DNA from: Diploscapter coronatus
Lineage: Eukaryota > Nematoda > Chromadorea > Rhabditida > Rhabditidae
NCBI GenBank assembly: GCA_964036155.1
Contig: OZ038422.1
Coordinates: 64,689,201 to 64,753,200 of the forward strand
Direction: 5' to 3'
Length of the DNA: 64,000 nucleotides
In this document: one piece after another, positions 27,623 through 42,600 of the stretch
Numbering within the stretch: the stretch's first letter is position 1
Layout of the letters: every line of letters begins with the position of its first letter
Translations under genes and position numbers: made by a program
Notes under the pieces: model-generated
The model's input: only the letters and a program-made list of their open reading frames with translations
Told to the model about the DNA's origin: nothing
Databases searched by the model: none

Positions 27623-30600
27623 GTTAGTTTTATTTTTTAAAATCTTTTTTTTTTATCATATTATCACTATCATGGAATGACGATAATTAGTACCTTTCCC
27701 TTTTCTAGAAGGATTTTCATCTATTCCTGACTCAAAATAACTTCCAATCTTAAAGATAGGCCAAAGTTATCATCATTAACATAAGATTCCTATAAATTTA
27801 TTGACCTTATCAGAATCTAACAACTCGAACAGAGATCAACCAGATACAGGTTTCACAAAAGGTTTATATGAACTTTACGCCTAACTTTCTAAGTTGTCTA
27901 GCCAACTTCCAATTTGCAAATAAAATTACCAGAGATTTATCATTAGTTTGAGATATCTTCGTTCCATTTTCTATACATTTCTCGCTAGGTTTCCCAGAAA
28001 CCCTTACCTGACTTGGCCCACTGCAATTCCCAGCCTCTTTTTTGGAACATAATTTGGAAAAAGAAAAAAGGGGATGAGAGGCTACAAGAGGCTCCCGACT
28101 CTAAAATATGAATTCCACCTTTCCGTTCGTCTGTTAGTTGTAAAAAGTCCAGACTTTCCAAAAAGTTCAAAATTTAATTCCAACACTTGAAACTATAATT
28201 TTCGTAGTTCCTTGATTTTTCCTACACCAACTTTCAGCTATAACCTTTCTTTTAAGTTTTATTTTATTCACTTTTGAAATCCCAAAATCTAAAATTGAGT
28301 TGGTCCAAAATATCTGAAATTGAACTCCCTAAATGAAGAAATATGATGCAATTTATTTAAACTCCAACCAACATACTGAATTCCATAGTTTTTACTTCGG
28401 ATGAGAGAAAAACATAATACGAAAATTCGAGAACCTAGAGAAAAAGAGCATATGGGAAATAGTACTTCCAAATTAGAGAGTCGAAGAAAACGAATGCGCG
28501 AAAGAACGGCTGAGATATAAAATTTTGCCGTCCCATCCTCTGCGTTCCTGACCTGTCTGACCTGAAAATAGCATTTCCGAAATGAGAGGGTGCGGAGAAA
28601 AAGAGATCGGCTGAAAATGCAGGTTTGGCGAAATGCCAATGGCGAACTCTCGTTCTGTCTCGTGTTTTTTCCGGCCACGCCCACTTTTCCCTTCCCTCGA
28701 TTGCATCCTTCTCTCCCGTCTAACCTTCTGACCGACGAAATAACATAGGAAAATGAGGGATTTCTAGAAAATGGGCGGGACAAAGAAAAAAATGATATAG
28801 GAAAAGGGTTCAAAATTCGCGCACAACAACCTTCTTTCATCACTCCTATTTGAAAACGGCTTAAACTCTCGCGTTCTATTTCTAATCGATAACTTGTGAC
28901 CAAAGTTAATTGGGCAATTAAGTCGAGTTAATTACCTAATTAAATCGGATAATTGACTAGTTAACTATGATTGGAACGGTGCCCCAGGCACCAAACTTCA
29001 TTCCTACGTCTCAAAACAACTTTTCCGTAGCGTCGCATTTCACAGACATTTTCGGAAACCCTCAGAATCAGAATCCAAATAACACGGTAGGTCTTGGAAA
29101 ATGGAGTTATTTTGCTATTTTTAAATTTTCGAGAGAAAACACGTATGTGTTATCATTTTAAAACGTTCTTCAAGTTATAAATTTCTTTGAAACATAACTT
29201 GGATTTATTTTTCTTTTATTTTAAATAGAGAATATCCTTTTAGCAATCTCTTGATCAGTTCTATAAAATTTTCAATCCTCAATATCTTTCTTTCTGAAAT
29301 TTATTTTTTTTAGTTTCATTCCGACTGCTTTTCAGCCAGAAAAATTTTGCTCGTAGTCAAAGTTTGGCGCTAAAATTTGATTCCAATCTTTGGCAAGTTT
29401 TGGACTTGTATCAACTATAAAGATCTCTACCTAAACACGGAATAGTGGGCCTAAAATAGAGATTCGAAAGAAAGAATGTTCTTTATTACCTAAAAAGGGA
29501 GACCGAGCAAGTGGGCGTTGTTTACGAAACCTTGAGCAAATTGGTTAATTCACTTCGGAGATGAGACGAATTTCATTTTTATCCTTATTTCCTTTCTCTC
29601 TTAATTTTCCATACCATTTTTCTTTTTCTCCACCTTTTCTCTCTCAATTTTCACTATATTTCTCCCTTTCACCTCTTGAATTTTTCATTCCTTCAAGGTC
29701 GTTTGTCTGTTCGAAAAGGACTGTCCATATTTTAGCGCCTTTTCTCTTCTACCTCTAAAATCACGTACTCTTTCTTCGATAAGAGATTTCTGTATTTCAG
29801 ACGTTTTTCATCAGATTTGGCTAATTTCGATTTTCACTTTCATCTATAAAATCATATGACCTTGGAAATCTTAAAAATCTCCCCGAAAATAACAGTATAA
29901 AAATAGGATAATTTTTGATGCTATAATTTTTGAACTTTGAATTTTTGCCATATTTGTTATCACACGATTACAATTCTAATTCTACTATTCCATTTTAATT
30001 CTTTTGAAACATGAGATTTTTATTTTTCGAATATGTTATCTTTACAAAATCCTAGTTTCTTCGAATATCCAATCTTGTGAATATTCCGAAAATGCGGATT
30101 ATTTTCGAACAAAGGATTTTTAAATCTTTTATCTTTGATATTTCTTACATTGATATCTTGCGTAACATTCTCATATTTTCTGCAAGCAATAATAGAGCAT
30201 TTGATGCAATTTAGTTTCGCTGATAAGATAGCAAAAGGGATTAATTTTATCTTTCATCCACAAGCATCTAGTTTGGTCAAAAATCGTCAAAATTTTTCTA
30301 AACCCTGGCTTCCCAAGATTTTTAGGTCTACATGACTTTTGCAAATTTAAAATTCCAAAAATGACATATTTGAAATCCTCTATATGGGCTTTATCCAGAT
30401 TTAGCGCTAGAAAGGAACACCCCGGAAATTGAAGCCTTATTTGGAATTTTTGAACCCAATACAATTGCTTTTACTTTTTGAAAAGTTTCGTAAAGTCGGC
30501 TGGGAAAATTTCAGGGCTAACTTTAGATCGCACTATTTTACGTACTAAGATTAAAATTTAGATCCATGATACAGCGGGAAAATTTCGAATGTTAAGTTAA

Positions 30601-33600
30601 GATTTTCGAACTACAATATTTGAAATTTCGCGATAAACAAGTTAATTAGCTAATTAGCGTACAATCGTAATATTAATGCGATTTTTGATTTTTTATCTTT
30701 TAACATGGGACGAGAAATTTCATTTGAAGATCAACTTTTAATTATAGTCTAATCATTATCGAAAGCAACTTTTGATGACTTTAATGGTAAAAAATCTGGG
30801 AGTTTTGTAGCTTCAAAAATTCGAGCTCCGTTGAAAAAGCTGATTTTCTGATGTCTGAAGTTCGATTTAGACCATGGGAAATTAAACCGGAATTTCCCCT
30901 AAATGTTTAAGATCAGGCTTAAAATTTCCAGATTTTGCAAAAATCCTCCTAAAATGAACTTTAGCTTATTTTGAAGATCACCCTTTTTCCAAAGTATTTT
31001 TCTACAATGATGATGAAAGTTGAAGAGGATAATTTTAACATCAAAGAAATTTTGTAAGGATAAAAAATCTTATGACACCGCGCTAGGACATGTCATCATA
31101 GTTTTATATCATAAATTCCACTTTTATCCGGAAAACGTATTTATATTTTCGACATGCGCTATGTGATGATTCGCTATGATACAATCATTTTATCTTCTAG
31201 CTTATTTTCTTCAGTTTTCCGCATTTTTCTTACTATTTCTTGAATTATGAAATTTCCTGCAATATTTTGTCTTTCAGCTTGTTTCCTTCAAATCTTTCAA
31301 TTTTCTTTAATATTTCTTCAAAATTTATGTTTTTAATGAAACCAGAGAAAACTTGGTTTTTTGATAACGTAATCATTTCAAGAAGTGTGACATGTGTATG
31401 ATTTTTGAATCTTCGAAATCCGAATGAAACATAATTAGGATTTGTCGATAAAACCTGCAATTTATCTTATCAATGATAAAAGACGAACCTGGAAAATGGC
31501 TTGAATATCAAAAATCTTGTGATCCAAAATTTATTGCAAGCCCTGGAAAGCATTACTTTTTGTACCAGGCTCTATCATTCGTGGCTCTTCGAACTCCGAT
31601 TTTCGCATAAAAATTTCCGGGATTACTTTGAAACTTATCCAAATTTCATGAGAACTATAATCGCATATGAAAATTACGCGAAAACACTTTACAACTAACC
31701 AGAGGTATATAACTTCCAAGTTTCTATAAACTACTCATTTGGAATATATTGCTCCTCATCCAACGCACTTTTTAAATAATTTAATAAATATTTTAAAAAT
31801 CGGATATACGAAATCCCTCTTTATATCCAATCCAGTTTTTCGTTCCTATGACAGAGAGATGGAGAGGTAGGTTGAGATTTTGTGTCATTGCCAAATCTGC
31901 TATCACTTTCTGAAAGGGATATCAACTTTCGAATGATTGATGATACGGTATCACTTTATCATCATCTTTCTCACTTATCACTTGGGATAAATTTAGAACT
32001 TTCTGGCTAATTTCGTTTGCTAAACATAGAGGTCAAGAGCAATGAAAATACTCGATTTTAAATGAAGAAAAATACCTCACCTTTACTTTTCAATGATAAA
32101 GCTTCTTGAAAAGTACTCCAAATTGAGAAATTTCCACTGAAAAATACTAAAGTTTGAAATTCTGAGTCTTTGAACCCTTTTAGACTTTCATGGAGGGAGT
32201 TAGGAATTTCATTGTTGTTTACATGTTTGTGCGTCTATGTTGTTTTTGACCAAAATTGGACAAGATTGCGAAATAGTAGACGAGGAAAGGGTAATTAGGA
32301 GAGGGAGAAAGAAATTATAAAATAGCGTCATCATTTCGAATTGGCCAAATATGCCCTAATAAAGGTTTGACTCTGATTCTTCTCTTCGCATTTTTATACT
32401 ATTTCTTTTTCAATCTTGCCTTATCTCTTATCAAATTTCCTTTCTTTATATGAACATTTCAAATCGATACCTCAAATTTTAGAGTCGGGTTTATTAGCAT
32501 TAACCCCGGGCCATGTTATCAGTGAAAGAAATAGCGAGATTTTTTAGAGATCAAAAGAATCAGAAAAATGATAACCATTGTTAAAATGGGCGTTTATTAC
32601 TTGGATAGAATCGCTAGAAAATTTTAGAATGAGCTCGAGAATTTTAAAAATTATCTTCTAAAAACTGAATGTTGACCCGTTTTCAATCATTTATGCTCTA
32701 AAAATCCTGAAACATATTCATACGTGACTTTTATAGCGATATTTTTATCGTCTTTCTCATGAAATAGCATTATTGCTAGCCATAAATCATGCTCTGTCGT
32801 CTTCTATTTTTTATCATTATTGTTAGGTCAAGACGCAGTTTATATCGATTATTTCTTTGATTTTGAGATATCAACCTGGAGAAATAGTATGGAAAGGCAA
32901 GAGGGTGGAAAAGATACCAGGAAAAGTTTTAGCCAAAAACCTATATTGCGCGTGGTGACAAGAATGATGAATTGATATGATTGAAATTTAGAGATAACGG
33001 AAAATGGAGGGATGGAGAGAAAGAGAAATACTATGGGAAAGGACGCAGAGAAATTTCGATGAACAGTCATTTTTCTCTAGAAATCCACTCATATTTCTTA
33101 CCTTCTATAGGACTCGGCCCGCCCATTTTTGTGTCTCTAGCCGTCTAGGTAATGCTATCTAATAATCATCCATTTTCAAATTAACTAATCTCATGTTGAA
33201 ATGGTCTCTATATTGTCTAGCTTTGATGTCCTATTGTTACAAAATTAGTGGGCAAAACCTACTCTTGGCCACGCCCACTTTTCCCTGCAACCATTGCAAA
33301 ATTCAACTTCTTTAGAATCATTGATAGAAGTCACAATACCAAAATCGATTTTTCTTTTAGATTTCATCTTGAATGAAACATTTTTCCATTATAGAATTTC
33401 AATATTCAGCGCAATTCATTCAAACTATGACACATTTTAGACTTTCGAATATTAAAAAAAAAAAAAAAAACTCGAAAATCAAAGATTTCCATTGGAAATT
33501 TAAAATTCTCGACTTTCCATCTCGGTTTTTCAAGCCAAAACAGGTGTAATTTTTCTCGTCCCCCATCTTCATGAAACGTCTCTTACATAAACGTCAAGTT

Positions 33601-36600
33601 TTACAATCCATCAAAACATTTCACGAAGTTTTATTCCTTTAAAAACTTTGTTCTATATTTTCAATCTTAAAATTCCAGGCTTCTCCCACTTTTTATCAAA
33701 TCTAAATTACATTCTTTCAGTACCACTTCCATCACCTTTGCACCTCTATTTTATCAAAATTCTGATAATAGCTAAATTCTCGCTTATCTCTCGATCATTT
33801 TAGCACCTTTCATCATTTCAGCAACATTTTAATTCCAATTTCTGATTAAATTTTTATTCCCTCGTGATTTTTATTCTTGTCATTTCTCGGACTTTTCAAA
33901 TTCTGATAATTTCAGCTACTTAACTCTTGCTTATCTAGCGATAATCCTAACGCAACTTCGGCTAAATCTATCTGGGATTTAAAATATTCTTTATTCGATA
34001 AAGATTCATATATCCGACTTCGAAATCCCCTAAAAATGATGCGTAACGGAGGCGGAGGGAGTCTCCTGACTCAGGCTTTGGGGACTCCGAATATCCCGGT
34101 TTCTGGAATTGCGTCAAATCAAGAACATCAGTTACAACGCGGTTTTCAAACCGTTCGACAGCCAAATACTATGCCCCAGTTTTACGACGACGAACCCTAT
34201 GAGTCAAATGCGATGAGATTAAAGAACCTATTCGCTACACCGAAACTACCATCTCAGGTAGATTTTTAATATAGGTTCAAAAATGTCAAGCTTTCCTGAG
34301 ATTTGTTATTCTCTAATGCGCAAATAGATTCCTGATAAACATGGTATTGTAGGATCCACTAAAAATCTTTAACTAACAATTTTTAGAGTTTTTGTTTCAA
34401 CAATTTTGGACTTTCACTGAGATTTTATACTTCGTTGATATGCGCACTTCATTAAGAGCGATTAAGATAAATATGATCTTAGAAAATCCACTGAAAACCT
34501 TAGCTAATAATGTCTACGCAAGTTTTTTTTTATGCTTAAACAAATTTTGACTCATAAATTTCATTCTTTAAACATATTGGTGGCAAACTTTTTATGAAAA
34601 AATAACTTTAAAAATTCTTGTTTTTTTCTGATGACGTCATAGCCCTCTATTTTTCTGAACTTGGATCAATTTGCTGCAATTTCCAGTGAAATTTTCGCAG
34701 ATTTGGCATTCCAAACAGACTGAAAAATAACGTTTCAAAAATAGAGGCAAAAGAAAACGAGACATTTTTGTCGACGCCCCATTTTGTGCTCGTCCCTTTT
34801 CTTTGGTTTTGGCAGTTTGAGCGGGAAATAGTGTGGGGAATGGAAAGAATGAGAAATAGAAAAATAAAGAAGGGAGAGAAAGAGCGTGAGAAAAGAGATA
34901 AAGCAAGAGAAAGCTTAGAGAAACAAAGAAAAATAAACGGCTGGCTCGAAATATCGATCGCTGATGGTTCTTTCCCTCATTTCTCCCAGCTTTATCAATT
35001 CTCTGTCGTTCAATATTAAAGTATATAGATTGAAAAAACGACTGGCATAATTTTATTCTAATTTCTCTATGCGTCTAATATTTTCCATGCGTTAAAACAG
35101 TCATCTTTGGGGGTTCGATTTTTTATTTTTGAACCCGAAAATTCATGATGATTTCGATAAGAAACTTGATGCAAAGATCACTATTTCTTAATGAACTGGA
35201 TTTCAAAGAATTTCATAATTTTCAATATTGTTTAGTTTTTATTCGAAATCCTCAAAAATTTAATATCCTATCCGGTTTTCGTGCCCCTATCTTCCAACAT
35301 GGGTTTAGAGAATTTTATTGATTTTATGGGGTAGGTGTAAAACTATCGCTTCTCGTTTAGTGAGACAAATTTCATGAACTGAAAAGTCGGCGACGGCGAC
35401 AAGAAAAAACTTGAAACTTGGCGATGCGCCAGCGTTTTTCTACACAAAGTTGCATCATTTTTCATTTTTTGATTCTTTTTCTCCCTTTCGTTTTAACACT
35501 GTCTCTCTTATATCTAACATCTTTCTCTATCTTTCTATCTCTCAATTTAAAATACTATTTCTCTGTCTCAATTTCATCATTGTTTTCCGTTTTCTTTTCA
35601 GTCTCTAATTTTCTATGATCTATAGTTCTTTGGACAAACATTTTGTAAAATTATGTATTGACAGAAATAGCCGTTTTTCACAAATTTCGACAAACAATAG
35701 GCAATCACTCTTCGTCACGTTTTTCTGAGAAAATTTATCGATTTTTAAAATAGACAAACATTTTATTAAATCTTTTTCTATCAAATTGCTCTACTAGAGA
35801 CTCTAAACTTCAAACAAAATGCTACTCTCTTGAAATCTATTCCAAATGGTGCTATCATGGACTGATCACTACATCTTTCTAAATCTCAATTTAACTATTA
35901 TTTTCCTGAAGCCTATTTCAAAACTGATCTTCATCTAGCTTATCGTAGTTTCACACTACAATCTACAAAGTTTCTTTAATTCTTAAAGAAATATTGATGA
36001 TGTTATTTTTTAGTGACTCATTATTTGTTTACCCCGAATAACCATTTCAGCATTTTAGACATTTTAGCCGTTTTCCATTCGTAGACTTTCATAAAATTAC
36101 CCCTGACCCTTTTTGCCATGGCTGTCTCACTCGTCTCTTTGCGCCCCTTCCTTTTCTCGTCTCAAATCGATTTTTCTCGAAAAAATGTTCTATGTACCCG
36201 CGGCAAAAGATAAGCGCATGAAAGTTTTCCCTTTTAGAAAAATGTCTGTAGAGGTTTCGAATATTTTAAATAGTTTTTTTTAGAAATTTGATTTTTAAAC
36301 GCCATATTACTTATCTTAAAATACCAATCGCTAAATGTTTCATTTTTATTCGTTGCATCTTATTTCTCTGAGCTGTTTGATGTTAAATTTTCACTTCCTC
36401 TTTTAAGATTTTTAAAATACGGCTCATTTTCTAGGCTAGAATACTGACTTTTCAAAAATCCTTACTTTCCTAAAGGTTTTCGAAAATAGGCTTGAAAATT
36501 CTCGTTCTTTGGAGTTTTTTCTTCATTTTTCGCTCAGACTGGAGCGCGCTTATTTAACATTAGGGCAGATTTTCTGCAGAAGGGAAATTAGCGGAACTTC

Positions 36601-39600
36601 AGCGAAATTTGCATTGTCTGGATCGAAAATTCGAAAGCTTGTTTATCAAGGATAAGAAATTTGAAAAAAGTTAGTCAGAGAGCAAATTTTAAGTTAAACT
36701 TTCTAAAATGCCGGGGACTTGTGATCTGTAGACTTTTAATATATAGATGACGTATCTTCGTATTAAATGCTAATTTTTTTAGCAAGCTTTATATCAACTC
36801 ATTGAAACATATCTAATTGCGAGATTTCAGGATGAAAGGTTTGATTACAAATCTTCTATTTTTAGAACCCCTAAAATTAGCAATTGTGCTATATTTGGAA
36901 CTTTAGTACTTTTCTTTTCTCTTAATTTTTATGCTCTTCAATTTTTTTTAGATTTAAGGTTTATTGGAAAAGATAAGAGAAAAAACACTCCTTTTAGGGG
37001 TTCGAAGATCACCTTACTCATGTTGAAACTCGTCCGGTAAACAAGGTTTGGAGAAATAGTATGGAAGAACGAGAAGGGACTAGAGTCAGAGAAAAATAAG
37101 AAAAGAGCCTGGAGAATTTGGAAGGAAAAAGAGTCATAAAATGGTACTTTTTGTCGATTTTCCATGGAATTATAAACATATTTGTTTGGGGGCAAAAATG
37201 ATTTTTGAAATGCGGAGCAATTTTATAGCGTTATTTAAAAATGAGACATTTTTGCATTTTTTTTAAATTCAGAAATATCCGAAAGGACGACTACTTCAAA
37301 AAATTACCTTATTAGACCATAATAATTTCTTGAAACTTGCACCAAAAGCCTATTTAATATTCAGTTTCTTTCTACGATGGCGTACGACGCAATGTTTGTC
37401 AACTTGAATTCATTAGATACCAATTCCTTGAAACCCACAGCGAAAACCTTGTTTACAAGATTCAAACTAATTTCGATAATCAGCTAATTTAACTTCGTCG
37501 TCATATTTCATACATCAGGCCACACTAGTCACAAATCTAAACCAAAAATACACATTTCAAAACTTCTTTTAAAAAATTGAAAATTTAAAAACTTGCAAAA
37601 GAATGAAAAGACTAATTTCCTAAATCTCAGGGTTTATTATTAGATTGGTCTCAAATGCTCTATTCACAGCAGCGAGAAATTTCTCTAATTATGCATTTCT
37701 CCTGAATCCAAAATATTATCTCAGACATTTTTAAGGTTCTATTCTTCGTTATTAAGAGAATTTTTTTTATATCTCTGTTTAAAGACGTGAAAATGAATTA
37801 ATTAGAAAAAACTGAGACAGAGCCGATTTTTTTACCATCTTGCATCATCTAAATGAACCAATTCCGCTGTATTAATCTCGCGAAATTTTCAGATTAATAG
37901 AATTTATGGAATTTGCCCTTTTATGTAAAAATTCCTGCACTATGCGAATGTATTTTGCTCGGAGATACTAAATCTTTTCCCATGTTACGTATAAAAGTCA
38001 AAAACCGGGTGGGATATTTTAATTTTTATCTGAGCCTAGATAAATTCGAATTTTGGGCGATAAGTTTTGCCGTTTTATTGCAGATTTACAACGCACGACA
38101 ATTTTTGTGCTTTTTACCTCACCAGATTGAAAATTACCGATGTCTTGAAATTCAACATTCTCAAAAAAATTCCCACAACTTTCCAAAAAGGTTTTCGAGT
38201 TTTTCAGCTCGGTTGAAAATTTGTAGCTCATGTAGTGTAGCTTATTTGGTAAGGCTCAAAAAGAGATAAACAGATTTAAAATTTCCCAATTCATCAGGAT
38301 AATTCTAAAAAATCTTCTTCCAGACAATTTTTAAGACTCTTTTCCTATTTGAAGATAATTTTTTCTAAAAACTATCTTGTTCGAGAATTCCGAAAATCTA
38401 ATGAATTTGTATACTATTACCACCAACTCGAAAGTCTAAAAATCGATATAAATTTCCCCTATCAGTTCCTTGCCCAAATTGACCATTTCGAATCACCCCC
38501 TTTAATTGAAATTAGAAATGGGTCTATTGATAAGATAGGTGATAAGGAGAGGGAAAATCTAAAGAACGAAAAATAAGACTTAGAAAATTCTTTTAGTTTA
38601 TGACTCTGAACATTAACCTCAAGGTTATCATTTTGATAGACGGAGGTTTTTTCGTCGTTACTAATTTTAGCGCACCTAGAAATTACTTAACTTTTTAACA
38701 TATTGATTTCAATTCCGAACAGTTTGAATTTTGCGTTTAGCGCTTTTCTTTCTCGAAATTAATGTCATTTTCTTCTGAAACATACCATATGTCTTTTTGT
38801 ATTGAACTTCTATAAAGTCCAATATTTACAATGCATATTTTATCCTCCCTTTCTTGATGCATCATGATAGTGATAATTACCCCTTTAATTACCATAATTG
38901 CCCAATCATCTCGGCTTAACTACTCTAATTATGCTACTTATTTTTAGATGATGGAGCGTGGTACGCTCATCCCGGCATCGCAGCGCGGTCAACAGATTTC
39001 GCAACAGCAGAATATTGGACAGGTAAAATTTATTTTCAATTTAATGATTAAATTTAGTTTATCTAAAAAAAAACTAATTCGTGCCACTAAAACTAAAACT
39101 ATTCAGAGGACGTATTCTGATTTTTTGAGACATAAGTTTCAGACCCCATTCGGCTCGGCCCCCGCACCATCGATTTTCGGCAGCATGCCGTCTCCAAGAA
39201 AGATGCAACCAGGCGGACTTCAATTTCAGGTTAGTTTACTTGTCTTATTTGTATTAAAAATATATGAAAATGGTATTCCAAATTGATAAAAAAAATTAAG
39301 AGAATAGATTTCAAATGGAACGATAAGAATTAGTCAAATCGGGTAGGGTTAGTCCTAGCTCGCTATATCTTATCAAATCTTCCTTCTAAATTTACAACTT
39401 CTATGTACTTGTAGAATGGGCTTCAGAAATTAGGTGGTTTGAGTGGAATTCTTTAAATTTACTTAGATCTTTTATTCTAAAATTATATTCTAAAAATCCC
39501 TTAAAATAGTTTACTATTAAAAGGTCATTTCTGGCTATAATTTTCTTTCCCAATAGTATTTCTTTGTTTATTCTGGACTTCATCGTTTTTGGCCCAAAGA

Positions 39601-42600
39601 CTAAACTGAAAACGAGAAAATTTCGAAATTCGATATCAGGAAATAGAGCGGCTATTTTTCATAGGCTAGAATGGCTGGTCTAAAATAACTGGATTATCAG
39701 AAATCCTTTTTTCAAAAGAAAATCCCTAAAAATGCCTTCTGTTCTGCAGAAAATTAAAACTCTTACTAAAAATCATCATTTTTGAGATAAAAATCCTAAA
39801 GTTTCGATATCTTTCCGCAAAAAACTGCATCATACATCCAATTTGGTGAACTTTGAAACGTATACCACCCGAGTTTTGCTTTTACACTGAAGCTCACAAA
39901 ATTAATAGTGCCTATCTTATCACTCCGCTTCTTTTTACTCTCCTCATTTTTCCTGCTCTCTAATTCAATTTAAATTGTCACGTAGAAACTGCCCTAGGGA
40001 ATTAGAGAAAAAAAATGCAGTAGTTTTGCGGGAAATTGTATAAAAAAGTGAGAGATAGAGAAAACTGAGAAATAGTATGGGAATTAAAAAGAGGAAAAGG
40101 AAAATGTATTTAAATTAGAACGGCTCGCATGACTCATTTTTCACGTTGCACGCTGGCAAAATTTCAGGAAAATAGCATTTCACTTTTAGAGGGGAGAGAA
40201 GAAAATATCAAGAACGGTTTACAAAATGATGTCACCTTTATTTCATTCATCATTTTGATTTGTTTATTTTGTTGTTATTCTTGTTCTTTTGCTTTCGATC
40301 ACTTTACCTACACTCTCTAGCGAACTTTGTACGAAATAGCGATCTGAAATTAAATAGGAAAAGAAAAAAATAAGAAATAGTATTGGAAAATAATAGCTCG
40401 AAAAGATAGAGAAAACGGAAATAGTATGGAAAATTGAGAGAGAAAAGATAGTTTCGTATTTACCTGGCAATCAGCCAAAACGCGCTCGCAGACAGACATG
40501 CGATGGCGGTGACTGATTATCAGTCAGAGATGAGGCGAAATTGAGAGAGCGCAAAGAAGCGAGGGAAGGATAGAGAGTGAAGGAGAAAAGATAGAGAAAA
40601 GGCAAATAGTAAAGAAGAATGAGAGGAAAAGATAGGAATTTAGAGGGATCATTGAAATTTGCTAATTGTCTAGCAATGTAGACCAGCCGGTTTTCAAGAA
40701 AGTTTTTGTTGAATTGAGGGAAATCAAAAGATGAAAGAATCAATTTTGGGGTAGGCTTTGGAAAAACTTAGGATAAAGTGTAATTTTTTGATAGCTAATG
40801 ATAAGTATGAGCATCTGAAGTAGAAATATTTTCCACTACAATTACAACTTTCTTTACTTTTAAAGAAAAACTACCAAAGATAGTATTAGTGTATCATATA
40901 CTCTAAATGTTGAAAATTCTCTGAAGCATACCCAAAATTCTTAATTTTCGATCAATCAATTCATTTATTTGCTCAGAAGGAGCAAATCATTTTTCCATCC
41001 TTAAAATTATCTGTTTGTCCGAACTATGCGCTCTAAAGAGGGACTTTCCCTGGAGTAAAGTCGAAAAATACCATGGAATTTTGAGTGACGAAAAGAAGTT
41101 AGAAAAAAAATCACGGAAAAGCGTCGAAAAGTCGTCGTTTCTTTTCCGCTCTCTAATTCTCGAATGCTATTTCTCTGCCTAATAATTAGAAGTTTTAGGG
41201 ACATTTTTATTTAAAAATAAAAAATCCCCTAAATTGAAAACATTCTCATAATAGGCAATCATGACTTTTGTTCAGGTTTTACTATAAACTTTCAAACATT
41301 TTAAACATGCAACTATTTCATAATTTTATTCGTGAAGCGCGCTTTCTTTCTTCATTTCCGCCATATAGCGCGTTTTAATTTTCCATCGTTTTTAACGATG
41401 CCTAAATTGCTATATAGTCTTCGTGTATGTAATAAGTCTTTCTCCGATATCGAACGGCAAAAGAAGAACAAGTTTTTTAGAAGATTTGTGATGAAATGAG
41501 GAAATAGTCCGGAAAACCGAGAGAAAAGACAAATAAAGTTTTAGAGGAACAGTATGGAAAATGAAGAGAAGATAAGATGTAGAAGTAGGAAATAGTATGA
41601 AAAGCTAGGAGAAGAAGAGATAGCATAGAAATTATATATGGGTACATTGACTTCAAGGCCAGTGGCAGGTGGTTGCAAGAAAGTGAGTGAAATTGAGAGA
41701 GAACGGTATAGAGAAAGAAATTAAAATAACCAACGCAGATGGCGGACTGTTGAAATGATGAAGTTTTTTGGAGATCTCGAAAATCTTTCATTAGATTTTT
41801 GGACTTGCTAAAATCTTTCATAAATACCACCTTCATTAAAAATCTACCTGAATTTGAAGATTGTTGAAACATTTTAGTTTTTTCTTTTCCGAAAAATGTT
41901 CGATTAGAACGATTTTGATGTGTATCGGTCGTCAAAGTCACCGTTGTTCTGAAAATTTCCTATTTCGCCCATTTTTCAGTTAGGAACTAGCAGAGACTTG
42001 GCGATTTTTGGTCAAATAGGAAATTCGAGGGATTTTAAATTTGGTATTTTTCCAAAAAGGGATATATTGAGATTAGCAAATGGTTTTGATCCATCTTCGT
42101 TTATAAACGAAACGGCTTGTCTTATCGCATGAAGTGCTTATCTTTTTTTAACGTATCCTTGCCATTCCTTTTCAATTTAGCCAATGAAATAACTCTAAAC
42201 ATGCTCTTCATTGCCCTCGAGATAAATCTCTCATATGCTGCACTCTACGTCTATAACCTGCGAGACGCACGCATCAAGACTAGAGGGAGGGAGGGCGCAA
42301 AGGGTAAAAACTAGCAGGCATATAGTAGCTAATAGTAAGGCTCGCGGGTACCCCTTCCTCCTTTCCTTGCAAAGGTTCATCTCGGAGACAATGGAGAGTC
42401 TAGAATTCGAAAACATGATTATGCCTGCGAAATCCAAAAATCCGATCAAAACCCGGAAGTTTTGAATTTGAACTTTCAAAAATCGTTAATTTTATTTCTG
42501 ATAAACTTATGACTTCATCAAAGAATTATTTTCACCAAAAACTACAGAAAATTTGTGAAACTACTCCTAAATTTAGAAGCCCCTAATTTATCAGATAATT

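Noticed and set aside
28289..28903. 204-codon minus-strand open frame
   Set aside because: Overlaps a GAGAAATAGTACTT foldback and reads as Ser/Phe/Arg-rich repeat translation; no family resemblance and no neighbouring exons.
41477..41941. 154-codon minus frame
   Set aside because: Half is repeat-derived (core at about 41589), and the rest lacks codon bias or recognisable domains.
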